38,828 nucleotides of DNA from positions 1 to 38,828 of the forward strand of contig DATKCA010000033.1 of the NCBI GenBank assembly GCA_035544675.1, written 5' to 3'. Origin of the DNA: DATKCA01 sp035544675 (GTDB taxonomy: Bacteria > Acidobacteriota > Thermoanaerobaculia > Gp7-AA8). Below, piece by piece: positions 23,332 through 31,281 of this stretch; within the stretch, counting starts at the first letter, position 1; each line of letters opens with the position of its first letter. Made by a program: the position numbers and the translations under genes. Below the pieces are notes generated by a model, which searched no databases, had not been told where the DNA came from, and worked only from the letters and a program-made list of their open reading frames with translations.

Positions 23332-24006
23332 ATGGATGTGAAGAACGTCCGCGGTACGGAACGCTTCAGCCTCAAGGAGCCGCTGACCGGCAGCTTCGGG
23401 TCGGCCAGCATCGTCGTGGTCAACATCAGCGCCGACGGGCTCATGGCGGAGCACGCCCAACCCATCCGGCTGGGGACGGTGGCGCGACTCTGGTTCAAGC
23501 GCAGCGACATCGCCGTCAGCGTTCAGGCGCTGACCGTGTGGAGCCGGCTTTCCAAGACACCGAACGAACAGGGTAAGCTCCTTTACAACTCCGGCATCCG
23601 GGTCGAGACCGAGGGGAACGAGTTCGCGATGGTGTTACAGGCGCTCGTCGATCGCGGGCTGGTGGTGCGCGACTCTGAATCGCTCGAGCGCAAACGCCAG
23701 CTCCTGGAAGAGCGCTCGAAGGAGCGGGCCAAGCAGCCGGTGATGAAAGTGCTGCGGCAGGAGGCCGACATCCCGCCCGACCAGCTCCTGCTCGTGCAGC
23801 ACGCGCGGGAGCGTCTGCGCAGCCATCCCGAAGAGGCTCTCAAGTGGTACAACCGCGCCAAGTACTCCATCGCGCAGGAAGGGACGTACGTAGCCAGCGA
23901 GATCCGCAATCGCGAGGACGTCCTGGCCGTGTGGGAGTATTTGGAGCGCAGCATCGACCTGTCCACGATTGCCCGGGCGTTCGAGAAGCTGCGAGGGAGC
24001 CCGTAG
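23332..24006 (+). CDS. PilZ domain protein (c-di-GMP receptor) with helical tail
   Basis: 224 residues from the ATG at 23332; the frame is open upstream only because of the repeat there. The PilZ part (about 5-100) has both c-di-GMP contacts: RxxxR as Arg7 to Arg11 (RGTER) and the NxSxxG motif at 31-36 (NISADG). The rest (about 105-224) is charged and helical (KRQLLEERSKERAKQPVMK, then HARERLRSHPEEALKWYNRA) and not recognised; it may be the output or partner-binding part. With two diguanylate cyclases in the same window it gives a local receiver. It ends 3 bp from the end of the convergent murB. Confidence 0.82.
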   Translation: MDVKNVRGTERFSLKEPLTGSFGSASIVVVNISADGLMAEHAQPIRLGTVARLWFKRSDIAVSVQALTVWSRLSKTPNEQGKLLYNSGIRVETEGNEFAMVLQALVDRGLVVRDSESLERKRQLLEERSKERAKQPVMKVLRQEADIPPDQLLLVQHARERLRSHPEEALKWYNRAKYSIAQEGTYVASEIRNREDVLAVWEYLERSIDLSTIARAFEKLRGSP

Positions 24007-24009
24007 CTT

Positions 24010-25056
24010 TTAGACCTGGAATCCTATGAAGTTCGGCTCCGGATGAATCTCTACTCCGAACTTCTCGCGCACGCCTTTCTGAATCATCCTCACCAGCTCC
24101 ACGACCTCGCGCGCGGTTCCGCCGCCCCGATTGATCAGGGCGAGCGTGTGCTTGGACGAGAGGCCGACCTTGCCGTGGACGAAGCCCTTGCCGAACCCGG
24201 CTTGCTCGATCAGCCAGGCCGCGGAGAGCTTCACGGTCCCCTCTGGGGAAGGGAAATGGGGCGCCGTCCCGCGCGCGGGAAAGGACTCGAAGTCCCCAGC
24301 CGGCAGCACCGGATTCATGAAGAACGAGCCGTCGCTGCGCGAGTCGGGATCGGCCGGATCGATGACCATGCCCTTGCGCTTGCGGATGGCGATCACGGCG
24401 TCCCGCACGGTCGCCAGATCGTGGAGCGATGCGTCACGCTCCTCGAGGTACCGCTGCAGCTCCGGATAGCGGACCGCAGCCGGACCGCCAATGCGCAGCC
24501 GGAAGGTCACGCTGAGAACGATGTAGCGATCGCGCTCGTAGTTCTTGAAAAGGCTGGAGCGGTAGCCGAACCGGCACTCCTCACTGGTGAACGACCGCAC
24601 CCGTCCGTCCCGGCGATCGAGTGCTTCCACGCGGATGATCGTCTCGCTCACGTCCTGGCCGTACGCGCCGACGTTCTGGATCGGCGTCGCGCCCGTCGAG
24701 CCAGGGATCCCCGACAGGCATTCAATCCCCGCCCAGCGGTTGCGCACGGCCATTTCGACGAAAGGGTCCCACGGCTCGCCCGCGGCGACCTTCACCGTCG
24801 CGTACTCATCCTCGGCCTCGACGACGATTCCGCGAAGGGCGAGGTGCAGCACGAGGCCGCGGAAGCCTTCGTCCGAGATCAGCAGATTGCTGCCGCCGCC
24901 GAGCACGAAGACAGGCTGGTTGTTCTCACCGGCCCAGTCGAGCGCGGCCATGACGTCGTCGACGGACGCGGCGTCGACGAAGAAGTCCGCCTCTCCGCCG
25001 ATGCCGATGGTCGTCAGCGGTGCGAGCGGCACGTCTTGCTGAACATTCAGGGTCAT
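24010..25056 (-). CDS. murB: UDP-N-acetylmuramate dehydrogenase
   Basis: 348 residues. The FAD-binding phrase VLGGGSNLL is at 51-59, GSTGATPIQNVGAYGQDVSE at about 119-138, YRSS at 165-168, and the proton-donor serine is Ser244 in DGSFFMNP; the terminal EIHPEPNFIG provides the catalytic glutamate. The tyrosine loop between these marks it as the type I (E. coli-like) form. It reduces enolpyruvyl-UDP-GlcNAc to UDP-MurNAc with NADPH in peptidoglycan synthesis. The ATG has no Shine-Dalgarno and faces the DUF819 gene across a 52-bp gap with a dyad. Confidence 0.95.
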   Translation of the reverse strand: MTLNVQQDVPLAPLTTIGIGGEADFFVDAASVDDVMAALDWAGENNQPVFVLGGGSNLLISDEGFRGLVLHLALRGIVVEAEDEYATVKVAAGEPWDPFVEMAVRNRWAGIECLSGIPGSTGATPIQNVGAYGQDVSETIIRVEALDRRDGRVRSFTSEECRFGYRSSLFKNYERDRYIVLSVTFRLRIGGPAAVRYPELQRYLEERDASLHDLATVRDAVIAIRKRKGMVIDPADPDSRSDGSFFMNPVLPAGDFESFPARGTAPHFPSPEGTVKLSAAWLIEQAGFGKGFVHGKVGLSSKHTLALINRGGGTAREVVELVRMIQKGVREKFGVEIHPEPNFIGFQV

Positions 25057-25065
25057 TCGCGGCTG

Positions 25066-25098
25066 TAGCTCGGATTCATCAATGATTAATCCGAGCTA
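25066..25098. promoter_or_regulatory. 11-bp inverted repeat between murB and the DUF819 gene
   Basis: TAGCTCGGATT (25066-25076) and AATCCGAGCTA (25088-25098) are perfect complements around an 11-nt centre. The right arm runs into TAGGAT (25097-25102), 6 nt before the plus-strand ATG at 25109; the left arm runs, on the minus strand, into TACAGC, 5 nt before the murB ATG. Confidence 0.6.
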
Positions 25099-25108
25099 GG
25101 ATAACGGC

Positions 25109-26275
25109 ATGTTCGAATCACCGGCCGCCGTGATCGCGATTCTGGCCGCCGTTGCGGCCTTCTTCTTCTGGGTCGAGCAGGTCACGAAGTGGAAGCTCTT
25201 CAACTTTCTTCCGCCGCTGCTCTTCATCTATTCGGTGCCGGTCGTCTTGAGCAACACCGGAATCCTGCCGGCAAAATCGCCCGCCTACGACGTTCTCAGC
25301 CAGTTCGGCCTGCCGGTGTTCATCACGTTGCTTCTTCTCTCGGTGGATGTAGGCGCCGCCGTTCGCGTCATGGGCAAGGGCATCTTCGTCATGCTTCTGG
25401 GCACCGTCGGCGTGGTGGTCGGAGCGCCGATCGGATACTTCGCCGTCCATCGCTGGCTGCCGCCCGACGCATGGAAGGGGTTCGGCGCGCTGGCCGGGAG
25501 CTGGATCGGCGGAACGGGAAACATGGCCGCGGTGGCGGGAGGGCTGGAGACATCCCCGGAGATGTTCGGGCTGGCCGTTCTCGCCGACAACGTCATCTAC
25601 GTCATCTGGCTGCCGGTGCTTCTGGCCTCGAAGGGACTGGCGGAACGATTCAACCGCTGGATGCGAGTGAGTGAGGATCGCGTCGCGCAGATGGAGGCGG
25701 CGGCGGAGACCGAGGCTGCTTCAAAGACCGAGAAACCGGTTCTGATGCGTCACTTCCTTTATCTGGGTGCGATCGCTCTCGGCGCGACGGCGATCTCCGT
25801 TTGGATGGCGCCGATGCTTCCGGAGATCGAGCCGATCCTTTCGACATCGACGTGGCGGGTCCTCATCGTCACCACCATCGGCATCGGATTGTCGTTCACT
25901 CCGGCCAGGGCGCTGCCGCGCTCGCACGAGTTGGCGATGGCCATCGTCTACGTCTTCGTGGCCGGGATGGGGGCGCGGGCCTCTCTGGCCGGGCTCGGCG
26001 ACGCGCCGGCGTTCCTGCTGGGCGCGTTCATCTGGATCATCGTGCACGGCCTCTTCTGTCTTGGCGGCGCGTGGGTGTTCAAGGTCGACGTGCACAGCGC
26101 GGCAATCGCCTCGGCCGCCAACATCGGCGGCGCTGCTTCAGCGCCTGTCGTGGCGGCCTATCACCGCGAGGCTCTGGTTCCCGTGTCGATCCTCATGGCC
26201 CTGATCGGATACGCGATCGGGAACTATGCGGCCTTCCTGGCAGCGAGGCTTTGCTACTGGGTTGGATCCTTTTAG
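25109..26275 (+). CDS. DUF819 family membrane protein (YjcL-like)
   Basis: 388 residues and about ten to twelve membrane helices, beginning AAVIAILAAVAAFFFW. Typical family stretches are KLFNFLPPLLFIYSVPVVLS, GSWIGGTGNMAAVAGG and SAANIGGAASAPVVAAYHRE, in two related halves with a charged cytoplasmic loop (about 190-210). DUF819 proteins (PF05684) are transporter-like with an unproven substrate. The start is leaderless: TAGGAT and then 6 nt to the ATG. Converges on the POT transporter gene with 7 bp between stops. Confidence 0.88.
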   Translation: MFESPAAVIAILAAVAAFFFWVEQVTKWKLFNFLPPLLFIYSVPVVLSNTGILPAKSPAYDVLSQFGLPVFITLLLLSVDVGAAVRVMGKGIFVMLLGTVGVVVGAPIGYFAVHRWLPPDAWKGFGALAGSWIGGTGNMAAVAGGLETSPEMFGLAVLADNVIYVIWLPVLLASKGLAERFNRWMRVSEDRVAQMEAAAETEAASKTEKPVLMRHFLYLGAIALGATAISVWMAPMLPEIEPILSTSTWRVLIVTTIGIGLSFTPARALPRSHELAMAIVYVFVAGMGARASLAGLGDAPAFLLGAFIWIIVHGLFCLGGAWVFKVDVHSAAIASAANIGGAASAPVVAAYHREALVPVSILMALIGYAIGNYAAFLAARLCYWVGSF

Positions 26276-26282
26276 AAGCGCC

Positions 26283-27779
26283 TCACTCCAGGTTGCCGAT
26301 CAGCCTCTTGACGAATGGCGCCGCCAGCAACGCCACGATTGCGGCGACGAGGATGTAGACAGCCACATTCCAGAAGAGCGCCGACGGCGCCAGCGATTCG
26401 AGACGGCCGGCGAACAGGCCGGCGAGCAGGTTTCCGAGCGCGGCTCCGACAAACCAGACACCCATCATCTGACCTACCCGATCGCGCGGCGCGAGCTTGG
26501 TGATCGACGACAGTCCGACGGGCGACAGGCTCAGCTCACCGACTGTGTGGAAGAAGTAGGTGACGATCAGCCACGCCGGCGACACCTTGTTGTCGACGGA
26601 GGCGTTCGCCGCCCCCCACGCCAGCACGAAGAAACCGGCCGCCAGCCCCACCAGGCCGAGGGCAAACTTCATGGGGATGGAAGGGTTCGCGTTTCGGCGA
26701 GCCAGCGACGTCCACAACGTTCCGAAAATCGGAGCGAAGATGATGATGAAAAACGGATTGATGTTCTGCAGCCAGCTCGCCGGCATCTCCCAGCCGAAGA
26801 CCACCCGGTCGGTCAGATCGAATGCGAACAGGTTCATCGACGAGCCGGCCTGCTCGAAACCCGACCAGAACACGGCCGCCAGAATGAACAGCCAGAAGAT
26901 GACCATCAGGCGCTTCTTCTGCACCGCGTCGTAACCGGCGAAGCCGATCAGATACACGAAGTAGACAATGGCCAGAATGATGATCCCGTAGCCCAATCCC
27001 TGCACCAGCTGCTGAATCGTCAGCGGGATCATTCCGGTGTTCATGGCGTATGCGAGCAGCGCAACCGCGGCAAGAACCGCCGCCACGATCGAATAGAACG
27101 TCCGGGCGAGCCGCGACGTCACCTCCGGTGAATCGCCCGTGCTCAACTCGCCGGCGCCGGCCAGATAGCTCGCGCCGAGCTTGTACTGAATCAGGCCCAG
27201 CACCATTCCGATGCCGGCCAGCGAGAAGCCCCAGTGCCAGTTGTAGCCTTCGCCGAAGAGGCCGCAGAACGTCGGCCCCGCCAGCGCGCCGATGTTGATG
27301 CCCATGTAGAAGATCGAGAATCCGGCGTCGCGGCGCGCTCCCCCTTCGGGATAGAGATCTCCGACGATGGCGCTGACGTTCGGTTTGAGCAGACCGGTGC
27401 CGATGACGATCAGGATCAGACCGAGATAGAACGACGGGTCGCTCGGATAGGCCATGCTGAAGTGGCCGGCGGCGATGATGATTCCGCCGATGAACACGGC
27501 CTTCTTCTGCCCCCACAGCTTGTCGGCCACCCAGCCGCCCGGCAGCGCGAGCAGATAGACCATCCCCGTGTACAGCCCGTAGATCGCCGCGGCGCGCTCG
27601 ACCGACATGCCCATGCCGGGATTCTTCTCGCTGATGGCCGCCGTCATGAAGAGCATGAGCAGCGCGCGCATCCCGTAATAGCTGAAGCGCTCCCACATCT
27701 CCGTGAAGAAGAGGGTGGCCAGACCGCGAGGATGACCGAACCAGGTCCTGCCGGATGCCACTGCCGCCGCTGTCGTCAT
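26283..27779 (-). CDS. POT family proton-dependent peptide transporter
   Basis: 498 residues, twelve to fourteen helices of the major facilitator type. The family motif ExxERFSYYG is present near the amino end (FFTEMWERFSYYGMRALL, about 25-42), followed by GGWVADKLWGQKK (loop 2-3) and GTGLLKPNVSAIVGDLYP. It imports di- and tripeptides with protons, which fits the secreted peptidases in this window. The ATG follows GGAGGG at good spacing. Substrate range cannot be read from sequence. Confidence 0.92.
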   Translation of the reverse strand: MTTAAAVASGRTWFGHPRGLATLFFTEMWERFSYYGMRALLMLFMTAAISEKNPGMGMSVERAAAIYGLYTGMVYLLALPGGWVADKLWGQKKAVFIGGIIIAAGHFSMAYPSDPSFYLGLILIVIGTGLLKPNVSAIVGDLYPEGGARRDAGFSIFYMGINIGALAGPTFCGLFGEGYNWHWGFSLAGIGMVLGLIQYKLGASYLAGAGELSTGDSPEVTSRLARTFYSIVAAVLAAVALLAYAMNTGMIPLTIQQLVQGLGYGIIILAIVYFVYLIGFAGYDAVQKKRLMVIFWLFILAAVFWSGFEQAGSSMNLFAFDLTDRVVFGWEMPASWLQNINPFFIIIFAPIFGTLWTSLARRNANPSIPMKFALGLVGLAAGFFVLAWGAANASVDNKVSPAWLIVTYFFHTVGELSLSPVGLSSITKLAPRDRVGQMMGVWFVGAALGNLLAGLFAGRLESLAPSALFWNVAVYILVAAIVALLAAPFVKRLIGNLE

Positions 27780-27863
27780 TCGCCCTCCGTCGGGAAAATT
27801 CGCGCAAGTATGGGCGATTCAACGAGGTCTGTCATCCCCGGCTCTCTCGGTCGGATGAAAACT

Positions 27864-28376
27864 TCAGAACACTCTGAATTGAGCGGCCTGCGCCTCCGCG
27901 GCCACGAACATCCGGCTCACGCCCGAGTTGCAGTACGCCCAGTCGTGGCTGATGCCGGTGACCATCAGCTCGTCATCCGGACAGAGCTCGGCGAGCGCCC
28001 TCCCCAGCGTCTTCACCTCGGTCCGATCCGAGGAGCGGATGACGAAGGTCGCCTCGAAGGGCAGGTCGAGCATAGTGCCGAGGCGTTCGAGCGCCATGTG
28101 CAGCTCGCTGTAGTCGGCGCCGGGGGTAAGGCTGTGCTTGACCAGCAGAAAATCGCGCATCTGCGTGAACTGCGTGCATGCCACCAGAAGCCGCGCATCC
28201 GGCTGGACGAGGGATCGCAGGTAGCGGATCAGCGGCGCGGCGTGACGGCCCTCGGCCAGCCACACGTACCAGCTTTGATCGAAACTCGGCTCGGCGCCCA
28301 GGCGCCGCATCGCGTAGGAGACGTCGGCGGTGAGCTCGCCTTCGTACACGATCTGGAACAGCTTGATCTCCCCCAT
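27864..28376 (-). CDS. Hypothetical protein (170 aa)
   Basis: I do not recognise the family. From the ATG at 28376 it reads MGEIKLFQIVYEGEL and looks like a soluble alpha/beta protein: alternating strands (ARLLVACTQF, FEATFVIRSS, ELMVTGIS) and helices, with three cysteines and no signal peptide or membrane segment. GGGGAGGG lies about 5 nt before this ATG, which argues against the GTG one codon earlier. It lies between the POT transporter and the zinc-ribbon gene, all on the same strand but with separate gaps. Confidence 0.65.
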   Translation of the reverse strand: MGEIKLFQIVYEGELTADVSYAMRRLGAEPSFDQSWYVWLAEGRHAAPLIRYLRSLVQPDARLLVACTQFTQMRDFLLVKHSLTPGADYSELHMALERLGTMLDLPFEATFVIRSSDRTEVKTLGRALAELCPDDELMVTGISHDWAYCNSGVSRMFVAAEAQAAQFRVF

Positions 28377-28435
28377 CACGCCCTCCCCAGCTGTATCAGA
28401 AATGATGGTAACACTTCACTCCCGTGCCCGTGCGC

Positions 28436-28669
28436 TCAGGAGGCTCGCCTGGGACTGATGAACGTCTGCATCGTTCCGCATTCGCGGCACATGAAGTGGA
28501 CGGAGTCGCGACGCGACCACGGGTTCAGGGCGTCACAGACGGCGCACTGTGTTTCGCGCGGCTGGAACGGCCGTTCGCAGTGGTCGCAAGCCAGCGGCTG
28601 TCCCTCGGCGTTCACATCGTCCTCACAACTGACCTCACCGCACCCGGGACACCGCCAGCACACCGCCAT
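28436..28669 (-). CDS. Small zinc-ribbon protein (77 aa)
   Basis: A 77-residue protein with nine cysteines: CWRCPGCGEVSC at 4-15, then CDHC, CAVC and CREC, enough for two or more zinc ribbons. The remainder is short and polar. Such proteins bind zinc and often contact RNA, DNA or a protein partner; the role is unknown. The start is strongly supported by a TATTAT box 9 nt before the ATG, with no Shine-Dalgarno. Downstream of the glnS array, it has its own promoter and is insulated from glnS. Confidence 0.75.
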   Translation of the reverse strand: MAVCWRCPGCGEVSCEDDVNAEGQPLACDHCERPFQPRETQCAVCDALNPWSRRDSVHFMCRECGTMQTFISPRRAS

Positions 28670-28678
28670 TTGTTGACG

Positions 28679-28684
28679 ATAATA
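28679..28684 (-). promoter_or_regulatory. -10 box TATTAT, leaderless start of the zinc-ribbon gene
   Basis: Minus-strand TATTAT, 9 nt before the ATG (first base 28669). Confidence 0.6.
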
Positions 28685-28717
28685 GCAGATGATTAGGTTG
28701 CGCGTTATCGGTTACCG

Positions 28718-28780
28718 TCCGGTTTCCGGCTACCGGTTTCCGGTTTCCGGTTTCCGGCTACCGGTTACCGGCTACCGGTT
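28718..28780. repeat. Heptad array (WCCGGYT unit) after glnS
   Basis: Nine consecutive heptads without interruption: TCCGGTT, TCCGGCT and ACCGGTT-type units. Decayed copies continue on the left to about 28700. The glnS stop (TAG, 28772-28774 on the minus strand) lies inside the last units, so the final glnS codons are repeat sequence. Many units contain ACCGGT, which is its own reverse complement, so the transcript can fold. Confidence 0.85.
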
Positions 28781-30433
28781 ACCGCTCGCCGCCTTCAGCG
28801 TCGCCGTCCGGTTGAAAACCAGCCGGCCGGAAGCCGAGTCCTTGTCCACGCAGAAATATCCGAGGCGCTCGAACTGGAAGCGGGTCATGGGGGCGGCGCC
28901 GGCGATGGAGGGCTCGATCTTCGCGGAGGCGATCACCTCGAGCGACTCCGGGTTGATGTCGGCGATGAAATCGCCGCTCTCCTCCGGATTCTCGCTCCTG
29001 AACAGGCGATCGTAGAGACGCACCTCGCAGTGGACGGCGTGTCCGGCTGACACCCAGTGCAGCGTGGCCTTGGGCTTCCTTCCGTCGGGTGCGTCGCCGC
29101 CGCGCGTGGCCGGGTCGTACGTGGCCCGCAGCTCGACCACGTTCCCCGACGGGTCCTTGATCACGTCGGTGCAGGTGATGAAGTACGCCGAGCGGAGCCG
29201 CACCTCGCGTCCCGGGGCCAGGCGGAAGAACTTCCTGGGCGGATCCTCCATGAAGTCCTCGCGCTCGATGAAGATCGTCCGCGAGAACGGCACACGGCGC
29301 GTTCCCACCGCCGGATCTTCGGGATTGTTCGCCGTGTCGAACTCTTCGCTCTGCCCCTCGGGGTAGTTCTCGATGACGACGGGCAGCGGCCGCAACACGG
29401 CCATTACGCGCGGGGCGGTGCGGTTCAGGTCCTCGCGGATGCTGAACTCGAGCAGGGCGACGTCGATGACGTTTTCCCGCCGCGCCACGCCCACCCTTTC
29501 ACAGAAGTTGCGGATGGCCTCCGGCGTGTAGCCGCGGCGGCGCAGACCGGCGATCGTGGGCATGCGCGGATCGTCCCAGCCGCGCACGTGGCCTTCCTGC
29601 ACGAGCCGGAGCAGCTTCCGCTTGCTCATGATCGTGTAGTTGAGGTTCAGGCGCGCGAACTCGTACTGCCGCGGACGCGATGGCACCGGCACGTTCTCGA
29701 TGAGCCAGTCGTACAGCGGACGGTGGTCCTCGAACTCCAGCGTGCAGAGCGAGTGCGTCACCCCCTCGATGGCGTCGGACAGCGGATGGGCGTAGTCGTA
29801 CATCGGGTAGATGCACCACTTGTCCCCGGTCCGGTGGTGAGTCTCGTGGCGGATGCGGTAGAGCACCGGGTCGCGCATGTTCAGGTTCGGCGAAGACATG
29901 TCGATCTTCGCGCGCAGCACGTGCGCGCCATCCGGGAACTGGCCCGCGCGCATGCGCCGGAAGAGATCGAGGTTCTCGTCGACGGATCGATTCCGATGCG
30001 GACTCTCCCTTCCTGGCTCCGTGAGCGTTCCGCGGTACTGCCGGATCTCCTCGGCGCTGAGGCTGTCGGCGTAGGCCTTCCCCGACCTGACGAGATGCTC
30101 GGCCCACTCGTAGAGCTGGTCGAAGTAGTCCGCCGCGTGCAGCGCGCGCTCGCCCCAGCTGAAGCCCAGCCAGCGGACGTCCTCCTCGATCGATCGCGTG
30201 AATTCGACATCCTCCTTCTCCGGGTTCGTGTCGTCGAAGCGGAGGTTGCAGCGGCCGCCGTATTCGCCGGCCACGCCGAAGTTCAGCGTGATCGACTTGG
30301 AGTGCCCGATGTGCAGGTAGCCGTTCGGCTCGGGCGGAAACCGGGTGATCACGGTCTCGTGCCTGCCGCTGGCGAGATCGTTCTCGACGATCTCGCGAAT
30401 GAAGTCGAGGGAGCGCGTGGCTTCTGTGGTCAT
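28772..30433 (-). CDS. glnS: Glutaminyl-tRNA synthetase
   Basis: 553 residues, the length of bacterial GlnRS. Class I signature PPEPNGYLHIGH (33-44) and the KMSKS equivalent IMSKR (268-272). The carboxyl part is the anticodon-binding beta barrel (RRVPFSRTIFIEREDFMED onward). It charges tRNA-Gln with glutamine, so this organism need not depend on the transamidation route for that tRNA. The natural carboxyl end is close to FNRTATLK; the terminal SGNR is encoded by the first heptads of the array that follows. A TAGACT box lies about 29 nt upstream of the ATG. Confidence 0.96.
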   Translation of the reverse strand: MTTEATRSLDFIREIVENDLASGRHETVITRFPPEPNGYLHIGHSKSITLNFGVAGEYGGRCNLRFDDTNPEKEDVEFTRSIEEDVRWLGFSWGERALHAADYFDQLYEWAEHLVRSGKAYADSLSAEEIRQYRGTLTEPGRESPHRNRSVDENLDLFRRMRAGQFPDGAHVLRAKIDMSSPNLNMRDPVLYRIRHETHHRTGDKWCIYPMYDYAHPLSDAIEGVTHSLCTLEFEDHRPLYDWLIENVPVPSRPRQYEFARLNLNYTIMSKRKLLRLVQEGHVRGWDDPRMPTIAGLRRRGYTPEAIRNFCERVGVARRENVIDVALLEFSIREDLNRTAPRVMAVLRPLPVVIENYPEGQSEEFDTANNPEDPAVGTRRVPFSRTIFIEREDFMEDPPRKFFRLAPGREVRLRSAYFITCTDVIKDPSGNVVELRATYDPATRGGDAPDGRKPKATLHWVSAGHAVHCEVRLYDRLFRSENPEESGDFIADINPESLEVIASAKIEPSIAGAAPMTRFQFERLGYFCVDKDSASGRLVFNRTATLKAASGNR

Positions 30434-30534
30434 GGGAAGTGGGCCGGGATCACAGGGCCGGCGAGTCTACAACGCTCGCGGGCGAGCCGCTAATTCACGT
30501 AGCTCCTGGTCGATGCTGGCTTTCTGCAGAGCCT

Positions 30535-30559
30535 CGCCGCCGAGCCGGCGGCGCTCCAC
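30535..30559. repeat. GC palindrome (GGCGCTCCAC family, copy 5)
   Basis: CGCCGCCG and CGGCGGCG pair around AGC; the element ends GGCGCTCCAC. It sits between the end of the esterase gene and the start of glnS (both minus strand). Nothing else is recognised in the 137-bp gap besides the glnS promoter. Confidence 0.7.
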
Positions 30560-30570
30560 CCCTGGTCCTC

Positions 30571-31260
30571 CTAAGGGCTGATGAGCCACTCCAGCAACTC
30601 GCTCTTCTGATACGCGTCATCCCACGAGTTGTGCGCGACGCCAGGCAGTTCCGTGTACCGGACCTCTGCTCCGAGGGCCTTCAGGGCGTCCGCCATCGCC
30701 CGCGATGCCTCGACCGGGACGATCTCGTCCGCGTCTCCATGGAAGATCCATGTCCGGATGGCGCGGACCCGATTGGCAACGGACTCCGCGTCTTCATACG
30801 CCCACCCGCAGATGGGAGCCAGCGCCGCAAATCGATCGGGATGCTCGGCAGCCAGTCGCCACGCCCCGGCGCCACCCATGGAGACGCCGGTGAGCGCCAC
30901 CCGGCGAGGATCGATCCTGAACTCCTGCTCCACCTCGTCGAGAGCGCGCATGGCAATCCGGCCGGCGCCCATCGACCAGTAGTCGTTGCGCGGGCACTGC
31001 GGCAGGACGACGATGGCCGGGAACGGCCGGGAGAGCCTGGCCAGCGCAGGACCAATCCCCACCGTAGTTTGCGCGGTGCCGTCGTTGCCGCGCTCACCTG
31101 CCCCGTGAAGGGAAAGGACGGCCGGCCAGGCCGCGGTCCGGTCGTAACCCGGAGGGACATAAACGGCGTAGCGATGCACTTTCCCGCGCATCGATAGCGA
31201 GCGCGGCTGGAAGTTCGCGGCGGCACCCACGGCCTCCCCGACACGCACTGATCGGGCCAT
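30571..31260 (-). CDS. Alpha/beta hydrolase, esterase or prolyl oligopeptidase-like
   Basis: 229 residues without a signal peptide. The fold shows VLSLHGAGERG (48-58) as oxyanion region, the nucleophile Ser127 in TGVSMGGAG, an acid at Asp176 or Asp178 (HGDADEIVP) and His210 in GVAHNSWD. It resembles poly(3-hydroxybutyrate)-depolymerase-like and phospholipase-type serine esterases. The start ATG at 31260 is 21 bp from the ATG of the divergent kinase; GAAAAT lies 8 nt before it as a -10-like box. The substrate is unknown. Confidence 0.82.
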   Translation of the reverse strand: MARSVRVGEAVGAAANFQPRSLSMRGKVHRYAVYVPPGYDRTAAWPAVLSLHGAGERGNDGTAQTTVGIGPALARLSRPFPAIVVLPQCPRNDYWSMGAGRIAMRALDEVEQEFRIDPRRVALTGVSMGGAGAWRLAAEHPDRFAALAPICGWAYEDAESVANRVRAIRTWIFHGDADEIVPVEASRAMADALKALGAEVRYTELPGVAHNSWDDAYQKSELLEWLISP

Positions 31261-31264
31261 CTGT

Positions 31265-31270
31265 TACGAT
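31265..31270 (+). promoter_or_regulatory. -10 box TACGAT of the kinase gene
   Basis: TACGAT ends 11 nt before the ATG at 31282, in a 21-bp gap shared with the divergent esterase. Confidence 0.5.
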
Positions 31271-31281
31271 TTTCGGTTCCA

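Noticed and set aside
28718..28780. Coding phase variation of glnS through heptad slippage
   Set aside because: The stop codon lies in the first units, so unit loss or gain further on would not alter the protein beyond its last residues.
29057..30493. A 478-codon open frame opposite glnS
   Set aside because: glnS is unmistakable on the minus strand; the opposite frame is a composition artefact.
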